Source: Caproiciproducens galactitolivorans | Lineage (GTDB): Bacteria; Bacillota; Clostridia; Oscillospirales; Acutalibacteraceae | DNA length: 64,000 nt | NCBI RefSeq assembly: GCF_026672255.1 | Contig: NZ_JAPOHA010000011.1 | Span: forward strand, 42,492-106,491 | Direction of reading: 5' to 3' | Shown: piece by piece, positions 7,978 through 16,516 of the stretch | How the letters are laid out: every line of letters begins with the position of its first letter | Numbering within the stretch: the first letter of the stretch is position 1 | The notes under the pieces: generated by a model | The model's database searches: none | What the model was told of the DNA's origin: nothing | Seen by the model: only the letters and a program-made list of their open reading frames with translations | Program-made: the position numbers and the translations under genes

Positions 7978-8018
7978 TGATTTGGAAATACAGAATAAGC
8001 ATTAAAGGAGGGGCGGTT

Positions 8019-9083
8019 TTGCCGAAGGTAAGTGTGATTGTACCTGTCTATAATGTTGAAAAGTATTTGGCGCAGTGTGTAAATAGTATTTTGACACAGA
8101 CGCTGACGGATATAGAAATCTTTTTGGTAAATGATGCATCAACCGATGATTCCCTTTCCATAGCCCGTGGCTTTGAAAAGGATTCCCGTGTAAAGGTGCT
8201 TGATAAACCCCACGGAGGGCTGGGGGATACGCGCAATTACGGCGCGGCCCGCGCTTGCGGCGATTATCTGGTTTTTGTTGATTCGGACGACTGGATCGAT
8301 CCGGAAATGCTGCAAAGTTTGTACGATTCGGCCGAGCAGTGTTCGGCCGATATGGTCGTTTTTAACTTTGTCCGGGAAAATCCCACGGACGGCGAACAGC
8401 GGATTTGCAAGCTGCCCGTCAGTTTTCCCGCGTTCGATCAGGAAACGCAGGAAACACTGATTGCCGAACTGATCGGCCCGGACGCCGGCGACAGCCCGTG
8501 GCGGCAGGTAGAGATGCTAGGCTGCGCGTGGCGCAGAATGTTCCGGCGGGAATGGTTTGTCCGCAATCATCTCGCGTATTTTAACGAGCAGGAGATTATG
8601 CTCGAAGACCTGCCGGTTTCCATTATGGCACACTGCCTGACGGACCGTGTGCTTGTCTTGGGCGGGGCGTATTACCATTACCGCTATAACCCGCAGTCCC
8701 TGAGTACGAAATACCGTCCGCGCAAAATGGAGATGATGGCGGCCTGTTTTCAGATCGTACGCGAATTTTTGCAGAAACAGAAATTGTATGAACAGTATAG
8801 CGAAAGACATCTGGCCTGGCTGCTGCGCAGCGCGGCGCATTCTTCGCTGGTGAACTGCTTTAGTCCGATGAATAAGGTAAGCTTTCAAAAACGATACAGA
8901 GAGGTACGGGGCATCCTGAAAAATCCGCTGCTCCGGCAGGCGGCGCAGTCCGATTACCTTGCAAACGGCAGCCGTGCCGACCGCGTCATCCTGCGTGTGA
9001 TCCGGTCGAAAAACACTCTTTTCGTTTATCTCTTTTATCGGTTTTATTCCAATATGCTTTTTAAAGATACGGGGAAGAAATAA
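8019..9083 (+). CDS. Family 2 glycosyltransferase
   Basis: A 354-residue GT-A enzyme. The first 100 residues show 'VSVIVPVYNVEKYL', 'LVNDASTDDS' and the metal/donor motif 'VDSDD' at residues 87-91. The frame reaches back to an ATG at 7977 without a ribosome site; AAAGGAGG at 8004-8011 lies 7 nt before the TTG at 8019, so TTG is the start. The stop overlaps the next gene's ATG (TAATG). It probably adds a sugar to a cell-surface polymer; the acceptor is unknown. Confidence 0.9.
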   Translation: MPKVSVIVPVYNVEKYLAQCVNSILTQTLTDIEIFLVNDASTDDSLSIARGFEKDSRVKVLDKPHGGLGDTRNYGAARACGDYLVFVDSDDWIDPEMLQSLYDSAEQCSADMVVFNFVRENPTDGEQRICKLPVSFPAFDQETQETLIAELIGPDAGDSPWRQVEMLGCAWRRMFRREWFVRNHLAYFNEQEIMLEDLPVSIMAHCLTDRVLVLGGAYYHYRYNPQSLSTKYRPRKMEMMAACFQIVREFLQKQKLYEQYSERHLAWLLRSAAHSSLVNCFSPMNKVSFQKRYREVRGILKNPLLRQAAQSDYLANGSRADRVILRVIRSKNTLFVYLFYRFYSNMLFKDTGKK

Positions 9084-10279
9084 TGACGAAAAAAAGCGTT
9101 CTATTTATCAATTACAGCCTGCACAGCGGCGGGATCGAAAAAAGTCTGGTTACCGTGCTGTCGCTTTTCGATTACGAACATTACGATGTGGATTTGCAGC
9201 TTTTTGCAAACGAGGGCCTTTTTCTGAGCCGCGTGTCCCCAAAAGTCAATCTTTTGCCGCCGCTTTTTCCGGCGGAATATAAACTGAATATCCGACAGGC
9301 CTTCTTTCAATTGATTCGGAAGGGGCATCCGCTGACTGCGCTTTGCCGATTAATGGTTACATTTGCCGGGCTGAGAGGCACGATGGGCGAACGCCTGACC
9401 CGCATGTGGAACGTGGAAAGGCGGTTTATCCGCCCGGCAAAAAAAGAATACGATACGGTCGTTGCCTTTATGGAAGGCCAGCCGATTTATTATGCCATTA
9501 CAAAGGTAAAGAGCAAAAACAAAATCGGTTTTATCCACGGCGATTATGTCGCGATGGGCTTAAATAAAGATTTTGATTACAGCTTCATTCAGCAGCTGAA
9601 CGCGCTCTGTACGGTTTCCGAATCCTGCAAGGCGGCGCTGGACAAAACTTTCCCGGAATTTAAAAATAAATTCCATGTGATTTATAATATCATTTCCGCA
9701 ACCTTTATGCGGAATATGGCGGACGAACCGGCCGATTTTGGGGACGATTTTAAAGGGCTGCGCGTACTTTCCATCGCGCGCCTTTCCCATCAGAAAGGGC
9801 TGGATATCGCTCTGCCCGCAATTGCCGCTTTAAAGAAAAAAGGGCTTCGGTTCAAGTGGTATATTATCGGGGTCGGGCCGGAGGAGGAAAACCTCCGCAG
9901 TCAGATTCATGAGCTGGATATCGAAGATTATGTCCGGTTTTTGGGGGAACAGTCGAATCCGTATCCCTACCTGAAAGTATGCGATATTTATATGCAGCCT
10001 TCCCGTTTTGAAGGCAAATCCATTGCCGTCGACGAAGCTATGGTTATGGCGCGCCCGATTCTGCTGACGGATTTTTCAACCGCGAAAGATCAGATTGATT
10101 CCGGCAAAAACGGTCTTATTGTGCCTATGACGAGCGAAGGGGTTGCCGAAGGGCTTGAAGACCTGCTGCTCAACGAGGAACGCCGCGCCCAGTTCACTGC
10201 GGCTCTGGAGAAATGCGATTATACGAATGAATATGAGATCAATAAGCTGTACGCTTTAATCGGAGGCGGTTCCCTGTAA
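9083..10279 (+). CDS. Family 4 glycosyltransferase
   Basis: A 398-residue GT-B glycosyltransferase. The N-terminal acceptor domain begins 'SVLFINYSLHSGGIEKSLVT', and the donor domain includes 'LSIARLSHQKGLDIALPAI' (about residue 230) and 'QPSRFEGKSIAVDEAM' with the retaining-enzyme E-x7-E type spacing. It is coupled to the family 2 glycosyltransferase by a 1-nt overlap, so both work in the same surface-glycan pathway. A strong terminator closes the pair. Confidence 0.9.
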   Translation: MTKKSVLFINYSLHSGGIEKSLVTVLSLFDYEHYDVDLQLFANEGLFLSRVSPKVNLLPPLFPAEYKLNIRQAFFQLIRKGHPLTALCRLMVTFAGLRGTMGERLTRMWNVERRFIRPAKKEYDTVVAFMEGQPIYYAITKVKSKNKIGFIHGDYVAMGLNKDFDYSFIQQLNALCTVSESCKAALDKTFPEFKNKFHVIYNIISATFMRNMADEPADFGDDFKGLRVLSIARLSHQKGLDIALPAIAALKKKGLRFKWYIIGVGPEEENLRSQIHELDIEDYVRFLGEQSNPYPYLKVCDIYMQPSRFEGKSIAVDEAMVMARPILLTDFSTAKDQIDSGKNGLIVPMTSEGVAEGLEDLLLNEERRAQFTAALEKCDYTNEYEINKLYALIGGGSL

Positions 10280-10314
10280 AGGGCGCTTTGTTCTTCAGTG
10301 TACGAAAAAACAGA

Positions 10315-10352
10315 AAAAAGCGCCTGCTTCGGGTTTCGAAGCAGGCGCTTTT
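10315..10352. terminator. Bidirectional terminator
   Basis: AAAAGCGCCTGCTTC pairs with GAAGCAGGCGCTTTT around a short loop. It lies between the convergent glycosyltransferase and radical SAM genes, with A and T runs on both sides. Confidence 0.85.
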
Positions 10353-10364
10353 GCCGTATGGGTT

Positions 10365-11729
10365 TTAACCGATTTTATCCTGTATGGTTGGATGGGAGGC
10401 TTCCCAAAGCTCATCCGCAACCGGAGCCCAATGTTCCGCCGCATCCTTGCATTTGGCGCTCAGAACATCCACGTCCTCCGGGTTCGTCATATCGGTTGAT
10501 GCCGCGCCCGATTTTTTCACCATATCGGCCAGGCGGCCCGGGTTGTCGAGCAGGGGACACGGACGCAAATGGTTTTCATTAAACGGCTGGTTTTTGCGGT
10601 ACTGCATAAACAGGGGGGACTGGTACGCTTCCAGAAGCGTTTTTTCTTTAATATTGGCATTCGCGTAGTGGATGAATGCGCACGGTTCAATATCCCCGTT
10701 CGCGTTGATATGCATATAGCAGCGTCCGCCGGCGATGCAGCCCTTCACATACTCTCCGTCATTCCAGAAATCCATGGTGAACAACGGCTTGGTTCCCCGG
10801 AACTTCCGTATCTGGTAGTACATAAATTTACGCTGCTCCGCGGTTGCCATCAGCTCCGGTACGGCGTCTTTGCCGACCGGCATATATGTAAAGAACCACG
10901 CGAATTTTGCGCCCTTTGCGATCATGTCGTCAAAATATTCTTCGCTTCCGATTACGTCCACATTTTTACTCGTATAGCAGCAGGAAATACCGAACGGAAG
11001 CTTTTTCGCCCTTAAAATTTCCATCGCCTTTACAACCGCCGCATACGTGCCCTCGCCGCGGCGGGAATCGGTCGCTTCTTCAAATCCCTCCACGCTGATA
11101 GCCGGGACGAAGTTTTTCACCCGAAGCATTTCGTCCGCAAAGGCTTCGTCAATCAGGGTGGCGTTGGTAAACGCAAGGAAAGCGCAGTCGCTGTGCTTTT
11201 CACAGAGCTTGATAATATCGTTTTTACGGACAAGCGGCTCGCCGCCGGAATAGATATACATGTATGTACCGAGTTTTTTACCCTGCTCGATAATGCTGTC
11301 GAGCGTTTCCAGGCTCATGTTGAGCTTGTTGCCGTATTCCGCAGCCCAGCAGCCGGTGCAGTGCAGGTTGCATGCCGAAGTCGGGTCCATCAGGATTGCC
11401 CACGGAATGTTGCAGTCGTATTTTTCTTCATTTTTATTTTTACGCTGGCATCCAAGAATTGAGGAATTAATCAGGAAATTTTCAAACAATTTTTTTCGGA
11501 CTCCGGTATCGATATCCGTATAAAGGCTCATAATCAATCTGTACCAGTTGTTGTTCGGATCTTTCAGAGCCTCGTCAATGATGTTATACGCATTGTGGTA
11601 ATAGTCTTCCTTATCAAATTTGCGTATCCAGTTCATTACCTTCGGAACATTTTCTTCCGGATTATTGTCTAAATAGCCTAACACTTTTTTTAAGCCGTAG
11701 GATTCCAGCATTTCATTAACGGTTCCCAT
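10365..11729 (-). CDS. Radical SAM protein with C-terminal Fe-S (SPASM-like) region
   Basis: A 454-residue radical SAM enzyme. The cluster motif 'CNLHCTGC' gives C120, C124 and C127 (CX3CX2C), followed by 'YIYSGGEPLVRK' as the SAM-binding GGE motif. The C-terminal third has 'CIAGGRCYMHINANGDIEPC' and later Cys residues, consistent with an auxiliary cluster. The open frame starts 102 nt earlier, but AAGGGAG precedes the ATG at 11729. An N-terminal helical region of about 100 residues is additional. No peptide precursor gene is seen nearby, so a RiPP role is not supported; the substrate is unknown. Confidence 0.85.
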   Translation of the reverse strand: MGTVNEMLESYGLKKVLGYLDNNPEENVPKVMNWIRKFDKEDYYHNAYNIIDEALKDPNNNWYRLIMSLYTDIDTGVRKKLFENFLINSSILGCQRKNKNEEKYDCNIPWAILMDPTSACNLHCTGCWAAEYGNKLNMSLETLDSIIEQGKKLGTYMYIYSGGEPLVRKNDIIKLCEKHSDCAFLAFTNATLIDEAFADEMLRVKNFVPAISVEGFEEATDSRRGEGTYAAVVKAMEILRAKKLPFGISCCYTSKNVDVIGSEEYFDDMIAKGAKFAWFFTYMPVGKDAVPELMATAEQRKFMYYQIRKFRGTKPLFTMDFWNDGEYVKGCIAGGRCYMHINANGDIEPCAFIHYANANIKEKTLLEAYQSPLFMQYRKNQPFNENHLRPCPLLDNPGRLADMVKKSGAASTDMTNPEDVDVLSAKCKDAAEHWAPVADELWEASHPTIQDKIG

Positions 11730-11872
11730 CGTGCATTCTCCCTTCATATTTACGCTATTTTCTATAATGCTAGCATCTTCAGCGGAAGATGTATCTATAC
11801 AAAACCCAAGCTCAGTCAAAATATCATACACTTATTGGAAACTGTCAGATTCTTAAGAGGCCGGGGAATCAT

Positions 11873-11901
11873 TTGACTTTGACTTTGCTTTATTGTATCA
11901 T
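11873..11901 (+). promoter_or_regulatory. Probable promoter of murE-murF
   Basis: TTGACT (11873-11878), 17-bp spacer, TATCAT (11896-11901), in the 302-bp gap between the divergent radical SAM and murE genes. I see nothing else notable in that gap. Confidence 0.55.
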
Positions 11902-12031
11902 CAAAAAGAAAAACGGCAGTTTCATAAAATTGGATACTTTTTATCGGCTTTTCGGATATCGCGGCGGATGAATCATAATTACTCCCATTTCATTGTAGAA
12001 TTGCTGTAAATACAGTTTTGGAGGCTGAATC

Positions 12032-13486
12032 ATGAAGTTAAGCAGTTTGCTTGAAGGACTGAAATATACCTGTTCCGGCAATACGGATGTTGAAATAACG
12101 GATATTATCTTTGACTCGCGCAAGGTGAGAAAGGACTGCGCCTTTGTCTGCCTGTGCGGTTCTTCCGTCGACAGCCACGATTTTGCGCAGCAGGCGGCCG
12201 ATGCCGGTGCCGCCGCGATTCTTGCGCAGCACCCGGTGGAAGTAAAGAATGTGCCGGTTGTTTATGTGGAAAATACACGCTATGCCATGGCGGTTATGTC
12301 CGCGGCGTATTTCGGCCATCCGGCAGATCAAATCCGGGTGGTGGGCATTACGGGCACAAAGGGGAAGACGACCACTTCTTATATGATTCGCTCCATCCTT
12401 GAATGCGGCGGCGTCAAAACCGGCCTGATCGGGACCATCGGAACGGTTATCGGGGACGAGGTCATTCAAACCAACAACACAACGCCCGAGTCCTACGACG
12501 TGCAGCGTTATCTGCGCATGATGGCCGACAGCGGCTGTAAGGCCGCTGTGATTGAAGCTTCGTCCATCGGGCTGAAGGACGAGCGGGTGTCCGGTTTTAC
12601 GTTCGATATCGGTTTGTTTACCAATTTTTCTCCAGACCATATCGGCGGCAGCGAACATAAAACGCTGGAAGAATATATGCACTGCAAAAACAGGCTGTTC
12701 AAGCAGTGCAGAACCGGTGTGATTAATATTGACGATGAAAATTACAGCGGCATTATAGAAGGCCACACCTGCGAAATTGAGACTTACGGTTTCCGGAAGG
12801 AAGCCGGTCTGCGCGCGTCCGGGGAACGGCTGATTTCCCGCCCCGGTTATCTCGGGGTGCATTTTGATCTGTGCGGGCAGCTCAGCTTTGGCGTGGATGT
12901 TGACATTCCGGGCCGTTTCAGTGTGTACAACGCGCTGGCCGCCGTCGCCGTCTGCCGCCATTTTGATGTTACGCAGCAGAATATCATCGACGGCCTGAAT
13001 ACCGTTAAGGTGAAGGGCAGGGTAGAGCCGGTTCCGGTTCCCGGAAACTATACTTTGCTGATCGACTACGCGCACAACGCACTCAGTATGGCGAATATTC
13101 TGGAAACACTGCGCGAATACAAACCGAACCGTCTGGTCTGCATGTTCGGGGCCGGTGGCAACCGCGCGCGCTCGCGCCGGTACGAAATGGGGGAGACCAG
13201 CGGCAACATGGCGGATCTTTCCGTCATTACGGCGGATAACTCCCGTTTTGAGGATGTCATGGATATTATAGAAGATATTAAGGTTGGCTTATCGAAAACA
13301 AAGGGAAAATACGTGGTAATCCCCGACCGGAAAGAAGCGATAAAGTATTGTATGGAAAATGCGCAGGACGGCGATATCGTCGTCCTTGCGGGCAAGGGCC
13401 ACGAGGATTACCAGGAAATTCAGGGTGTGAAATATCATCTCGATGAACGCGAAGTGATCGCGGATATTATTAATAAGAAGATATAA
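12032..13486 (+). CDS. murE: UDP-MurNAc-tripeptide synthetase
   Basis: A 484-residue Mur ligase that adds the third stem-peptide residue to UDP-MurNAc-L-Ala-D-Glu in the cytoplasm. The order is N-terminal UDP-binding domain, ATP loop 'GITGTKGKTTTSYMI' (about residue 105), central domain, and C-terminal ligase domain with 'IDYAHN' and 'FGAGGNRARSRR'. The specificity loop reads D402-N-S-R instead of the DNPR typical of meso-diaminopimelate enzymes, so DAP is likely but the Pro is replaced. GGAGG precedes the ATG. murF follows 9 nt later, so the two form an operon. Confidence 0.94.
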   Translation: MKLSSLLEGLKYTCSGNTDVEITDIIFDSRKVRKDCAFVCLCGSSVDSHDFAQQAADAGAAAILAQHPVEVKNVPVVYVENTRYAMAVMSAAYFGHPADQIRVVGITGTKGKTTTSYMIRSILECGGVKTGLIGTIGTVIGDEVIQTNNTTPESYDVQRYLRMMADSGCKAAVIEASSIGLKDERVSGFTFDIGLFTNFSPDHIGGSEHKTLEEYMHCKNRLFKQCRTGVINIDDENYSGIIEGHTCEIETYGFRKEAGLRASGERLISRPGYLGVHFDLCGQLSFGVDVDIPGRFSVYNALAAVAVCRHFDVTQQNIIDGLNTVKVKGRVEPVPVPGNYTLLIDYAHNALSMANILETLREYKPNRLVCMFGAGGNRARSRRYEMGETSGNMADLSVITADNSRFEDVMDIIEDIKVGLSKTKGKYVVIPDRKEAIKYCMENAQDGDIVVLAGKGHEDYQEIQGVKYHLDEREVIADIINKKI

Positions 13487-13495
13487 GGTGATAGA

Positions 13496-14854
13496 ATGAA
13501 AATGACAGCAAAGGAGATTACCAGGGCCTGCGGGGGCAGGCTGCTTTGCGGCGACCCGGATACCGTTGTAACTTCGGTCAGCACCGACAGCCGGAAAATC
13601 GACAGCGGTACGCTGTTTGTCCCCATCAAAGGGGAAAGAACGGACGCGCATACCTTTATCGACGCTACGTTTGCGGCGGGCGCTTCCGCCACGCTGACGC
13701 AGGAACATGATCAAATGGATGACAAACACGCGTGGATTCGCGTTCAAAGCACGGAACAGGCCCTTCAGCAGATTGCCGCCGTGTACCGAAGAAAATTTTC
13801 CATTCCCTTTATCGGCATTACGGGCAGCGTAGGCAAAACAACGACGAAGGAAATGGTGGCTCTCGCGTTGTCGGCAGGCCGGAACGTTATGAAAACCGAG
13901 GGGAATTTCAACAGCCAGATCGGACTGCCGCTGACCATGTTTACATTACAGAAGAGCCATCAGGCGGCGGTTATTGAGATGGGAATGAGCAATTTCGGAG
14001 AAATGAGCCGGCTTGCCCAAATTGCCGCGCCCGACTACGCGGTAGTAACGAACATTGGCATTTCCCATATTGAGCAGTTAAAAACGCAGCAGAATATCAT
14101 GAATGAAAAACTTCATATAACGGACTGCTTTCACAAGGATTCCGTCCTGTTTTTAAACGGGGACGACAAGCTTCTTTCCCAGCTTCGCAATACGCCGAAA
14201 TGGAAAACGGTATGGTTTGGCACCCAGCCATGGTGCGATTTTTGGGCTGAAAACATACGGACGGCGGAGGCGTCCACCCGGTTTACCCTGGCTGCTCCGG
14301 AAGGTTCGTATGAGGTGCAGCTTCCCGCCCTGGGCATGCACAATGTTACAAATGCGCTGGCAGGTTTGGCTGTTGCGAAAACGCTTGGCGTGCCGCTTGA
14401 AAAAGCGATTGCCAAGCTGGCGGAGTATCGTCCGCTTGCCATGCGGCAGCAGATTCACCGGGTAAACGAAGTAACGGTGATTGACGATTCCTATAATGCA
14501 AGTCCCGATGCGATCCGCAGCAGCGTAGACGTGCTCTGCGGCTTCCATACGGGGAAGCGGATCGCCGTACTGGCCGATATGCTGGAGCTGGGCGATTATT
14601 CGCAGAAGGCGCATTTCGATGTCGGCGCGTACGCGGCAACGACCGGAATCGACGCTTTGGTGACCGTGGGGGAAAGGGCGAAGGATATCGTCCGGGGCGC
14701 GCAGTCGGTTCGCCCGGAGCTTCCCTGTTTCTCCTGCAATGACAACAGCGAAGCGATAGCTAAACTGAAATCCCTGCTGACCGGGGGGGACGCGGTACTG
14801 GTAAAAGGTTCCCGCGCAATGAAAACCGACCAGATTGTAAAAGCGCTTCTTTAA
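13496..14854 (+). CDS. murF: UDP-MurNAc-tripeptide--D-alanyl-D-alanine ligase
   Basis: A 452-residue Mur ligase that joins D-Ala-D-Ala to the UDP-MurNAc-tripeptide. The ATP loop 'GITGSVGKTTTKEMV' lies near residue 107, the Mur ligase motif 'EMGMSNFGEMSRLAQIA' follows, and the C-terminal domain has 'VIDDSYNASPDA' and 'VLADMLELG', all typical of MurF. AAGGTGAT precedes the ATG. It closes the murE-murF operon, with a strong terminator at 14881-14910. Confidence 0.95.
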   Translation: MKMTAKEITRACGGRLLCGDPDTVVTSVSTDSRKIDSGTLFVPIKGERTDAHTFIDATFAAGASATLTQEHDQMDDKHAWIRVQSTEQALQQIAAVYRRKFSIPFIGITGSVGKTTTKEMVALALSAGRNVMKTEGNFNSQIGLPLTMFTLQKSHQAAVIEMGMSNFGEMSRLAQIAAPDYAVVTNIGISHIEQLKTQQNIMNEKLHITDCFHKDSVLFLNGDDKLLSQLRNTPKWKTVWFGTQPWCDFWAENIRTAEASTRFTLAAPEGSYEVQLPALGMHNVTNALAGLAVAKTLGVPLEKAIAKLAEYRPLAMRQQIHRVNEVTVIDDSYNASPDAIRSSVDVLCGFHTGKRIAVLADMLELGDYSQKAHFDVGAYAATTGIDALVTVGERAKDIVRGAQSVRPELPCFSCNDNSEAIAKLKSLLTGGDAVLVKGSRAMKTDQIVKALL

Positions 14855-14880
14855 ATAGGCTTTACTGACTACTATATGCG

Positions 14881-14910
14881 GCGGCGGACAAATTTAGTCC
14901 GCCGCTTTTT
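14881..14910 (+). terminator. Terminator of murE-murF
   Basis: GCGGCGGAC / GTCCGCCGC perfect 9-bp stem, 7-nt loop, then TTTTT. Confidence 0.88.
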
Positions 14911-15040
14911 GATGCTGTGAAAGTGGGAAATACAGAAGTGATAATTATTTAACAAATAATCCCGCAAATAATAAAAAAGAATTGTGAACTTTTTAATAAC
15001 AATGCCTTATTTCTATTGTCTTGTCCCCAAATTTATGCTA

Positions 15041-15064
15041 AACTGTTACCAATTTGTAACAGTT
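15041..15064. promoter_or_regulatory. Inverted repeat upstream of the NlpC/P60 gene
   Basis: AACTGTTAC and GTAACAGTT, perfect 9-bp arms around CAATTT, followed directly by another GTAAC. A GAAACGTTTC palindrome lies 20 bp further on (15085-15094). Both lie 35-90 bp before the gene and look like operator sites; the regulators are unknown. Confidence 0.5.
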
Positions 15065-15127
15065 GTAACGATTATGTTTTATATGGAAACGTTTCAATAG
15101 AGGATGTTAAAAAGCAGGAGGTACTGT

Positions 15128-16075
15128 ATGAAAAAAAGTCGCTTGATTCTTTCAGCGTTTCTTGCCGCCACAGTCGCTGTGGCCTCTTTCCTTACGGCAT
15201 CGCCGACCGCTGCGGCGGCGGAAGCAAAAACGGGTGTCGGTCTTTCGGAGCATGTATTAAAAGCATACGACGAAGGATGGAAATATCATGCCGGCGGTTT
15301 CGGCCAGTTTTTCGGGTCGTCCCGCGGAACCGACTGCTCCGGATTGATTAAGTCCTACCTTTGGTGGACGGATGCGGCAAGCAATCCCAAGCCGAATCTT
15401 ATGGCTGTGGCAGGAAGCTCGGGAAGCATGCTGGAATCCGCGAGTGCGAAGGGAACGATTAATTATTCCAATCCGTCCTCTCTGCCGAGAATCCATGGGC
15501 TGATTTTATACCAGCCGGGCCATGTCGGCGTGTATGTAGGCGATAATATGGCGGTGGACAACCGTGATTATGGAATTGATATAAAGTACGAAAAGGTTTT
15601 CGGCCGCAGCAAGCCGAAATGGACGATGTGGTTTAAGCTTCCGCAGATTTCTTACCCGACAAACGGTTTTGTTACATATAACGGAGAAAAATATTATTAC
15701 GAGAACGGGCAGTATGTAGTAGATACAACCCGGACGATCAAAGGCGTAACCTATACCTTCGGCGAATCGGGCACGATTACCGCTACTTCAAACGAGGAAA
15801 TCCGTCCGGTGGACAAGGTTAAGCCGATTGAATATTTTCCGCTTAAGTTACAGTCCCAGGGCAGTGAAGTGAAAAAGCTGGAGCAAAGGCTGAAAGACCT
15901 TGGGTATTATGAAAGCAGTGTGAGCGCCGTTTATGACGACTGCGTTTATAACGCGGTATTGAGTTATCAGAACGCCGCCGGTTTAAAGACGACCGGAATT
16001 GCCGATGCAAACACTTTAAAAAGCATTTATGCTGCAAATGCCGTAAAAAATCCGGCAGCCCAAACAAAGAATTAA
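15128..16075 (+). CDS. Secreted NlpC/P60 peptidoglycan hydrolase with PG-binding domain
   Basis: A 315-residue exported cell-wall hydrolase. It has a signal peptide (basic start, hydrophobic core, Ala-rich end at about residue 33), then an NlpC/P60 domain with catalytic C70 in 'GTDCSGL' and H132 in 'PGHVGVYVGD'. A short Tyr-rich segment 'YNGEKYYYENGQYV' resembling wall-binding repeats follows, and residues about 240-305 form a PG_binding_1 domain ('LEQRLKDLGYY'). GCAGGAGG sets the ATG at 15128; the frame opens 24 nt earlier. It probably cleaves stem peptides (D-Glu to third residue) during growth or sporulation. Confidence 0.88.
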   Translation: MKKSRLILSAFLAATVAVASFLTASPTAAAAEAKTGVGLSEHVLKAYDEGWKYHAGGFGQFFGSSRGTDCSGLIKSYLWWTDAASNPKPNLMAVAGSSGSMLESASAKGTINYSNPSSLPRIHGLILYQPGHVGVYVGDNMAVDNRDYGIDIKYEKVFGRSKPKWTMWFKLPQISYPTNGFVTYNGEKYYYENGQYVVDTTRTIKGVTYTFGESGTITATSNEEIRPVDKVKPIEYFPLKLQSQGSEVKKLEQRLKDLGYYESSVSAVYDDCVYNAVLSYQNAAGLKTTGIADANTLKSIYAANAVKNPAAQTKN

Positions 16076-16115
16076 TACGAGGGAAACGCATTCCTTTTAT
16101 AAAGTAAATATCCGC

Positions 16116-16148
16116 ACGTTCACCCCCGTCAACGACGGGGGTGAACGT
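16116..16148 (+). terminator. Strong hairpin after the NlpC/P60 gene
   Basis: Perfect 15-bp stem ACGTTCACCCCCGTC / GACGGGGGTGAACGT around AAC. The following T run is poor, but the stem is very stable. The rest of the gap to about 16320 is AT-rich with no gene seen. Confidence 0.75.
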
Positions 16149-16320
16149 AATTTAAAATGAATTTATTCATAATGAATTCTTTGCTCCGAATTGAAAGAAT
16201 AAGAGTGTATAAATTACCTATAAAAAACAGAGGAAAACAGAGAAAATAAGAGGAAAATAAAACAAATTCAATGATAAATTAAAAAAACAATAGAAATTTG
16301 CTGAAAAAGTCAAAAAAATC

Positions 16321-16349
16321 TTGACAAATCACGCGCAGGCCATTATATT
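16321..16349 (+). promoter_or_regulatory. Promoter of potABCD
   Basis: Perfect TTGACA (16321-16326), 17-bp spacer, TATATT (16344-16349), placing the transcript start near 16357 and leaving a 160-nt leader before potA. Confidence 0.7.
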
Positions 16350-16382
16350 TGATATGTTGCGTTTGCATCTAATTTCATATCG

Positions 16383-16506
16383 GCGGCGCTTCACTGCCGC
16401 AGTCAGCAATGACCGCGAAAAATCCTTTGCGGAGGGCAGTGGCAACGGCGTTGCTGGGATTGCGTTTAACCGCTTGGCTTAACGTAACTAATTTACCGCA
16501 AAGGGG
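16383..16506 (+). ncRNA. Structured potA leader, candidate cis-regulatory RNA
   Basis: The leader folds by eye into a hairpin GCGGC/GCCGC (16383-16400) and a long-range stem CCTTTGCGG (16424-16432) with CCGCAAAGG (16496-16504). The second stem encloses two small hairpins, GCAAC-GGC-GTTGC and CGTTTAA/TTAACG. Its 3' strand overlaps the potA Shine-Dalgarno AAAGGGG. CCGC at 16413-16416 can pair instead with GCGG of the left strand. This looks like a translation-controlling element; it matches no riboswitch class that I recognise. Confidence 0.4.
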
Positions 16507-16516
16507 ATGCACATAT

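Noticed and set aside
10365..11729. Radical SAM gene as part of a RiPP pathway
   Set aside because: No short precursor gene, transporter or peptidase is adjacent; the neighbours are glycosyltransferases and murE.
12038..13075. 345-residue minus-strand frame inside murE
   Set aside because: Antisense shadow of a well-conserved gene; the product shows no family motif and there is no ribosome site.
15083..15097. GAAACGTTTC palindrome as a CcpA cre site
   Set aside because: It misses the conserved C in the right half of the cre consensus, so it is reported only as a generic dyad.
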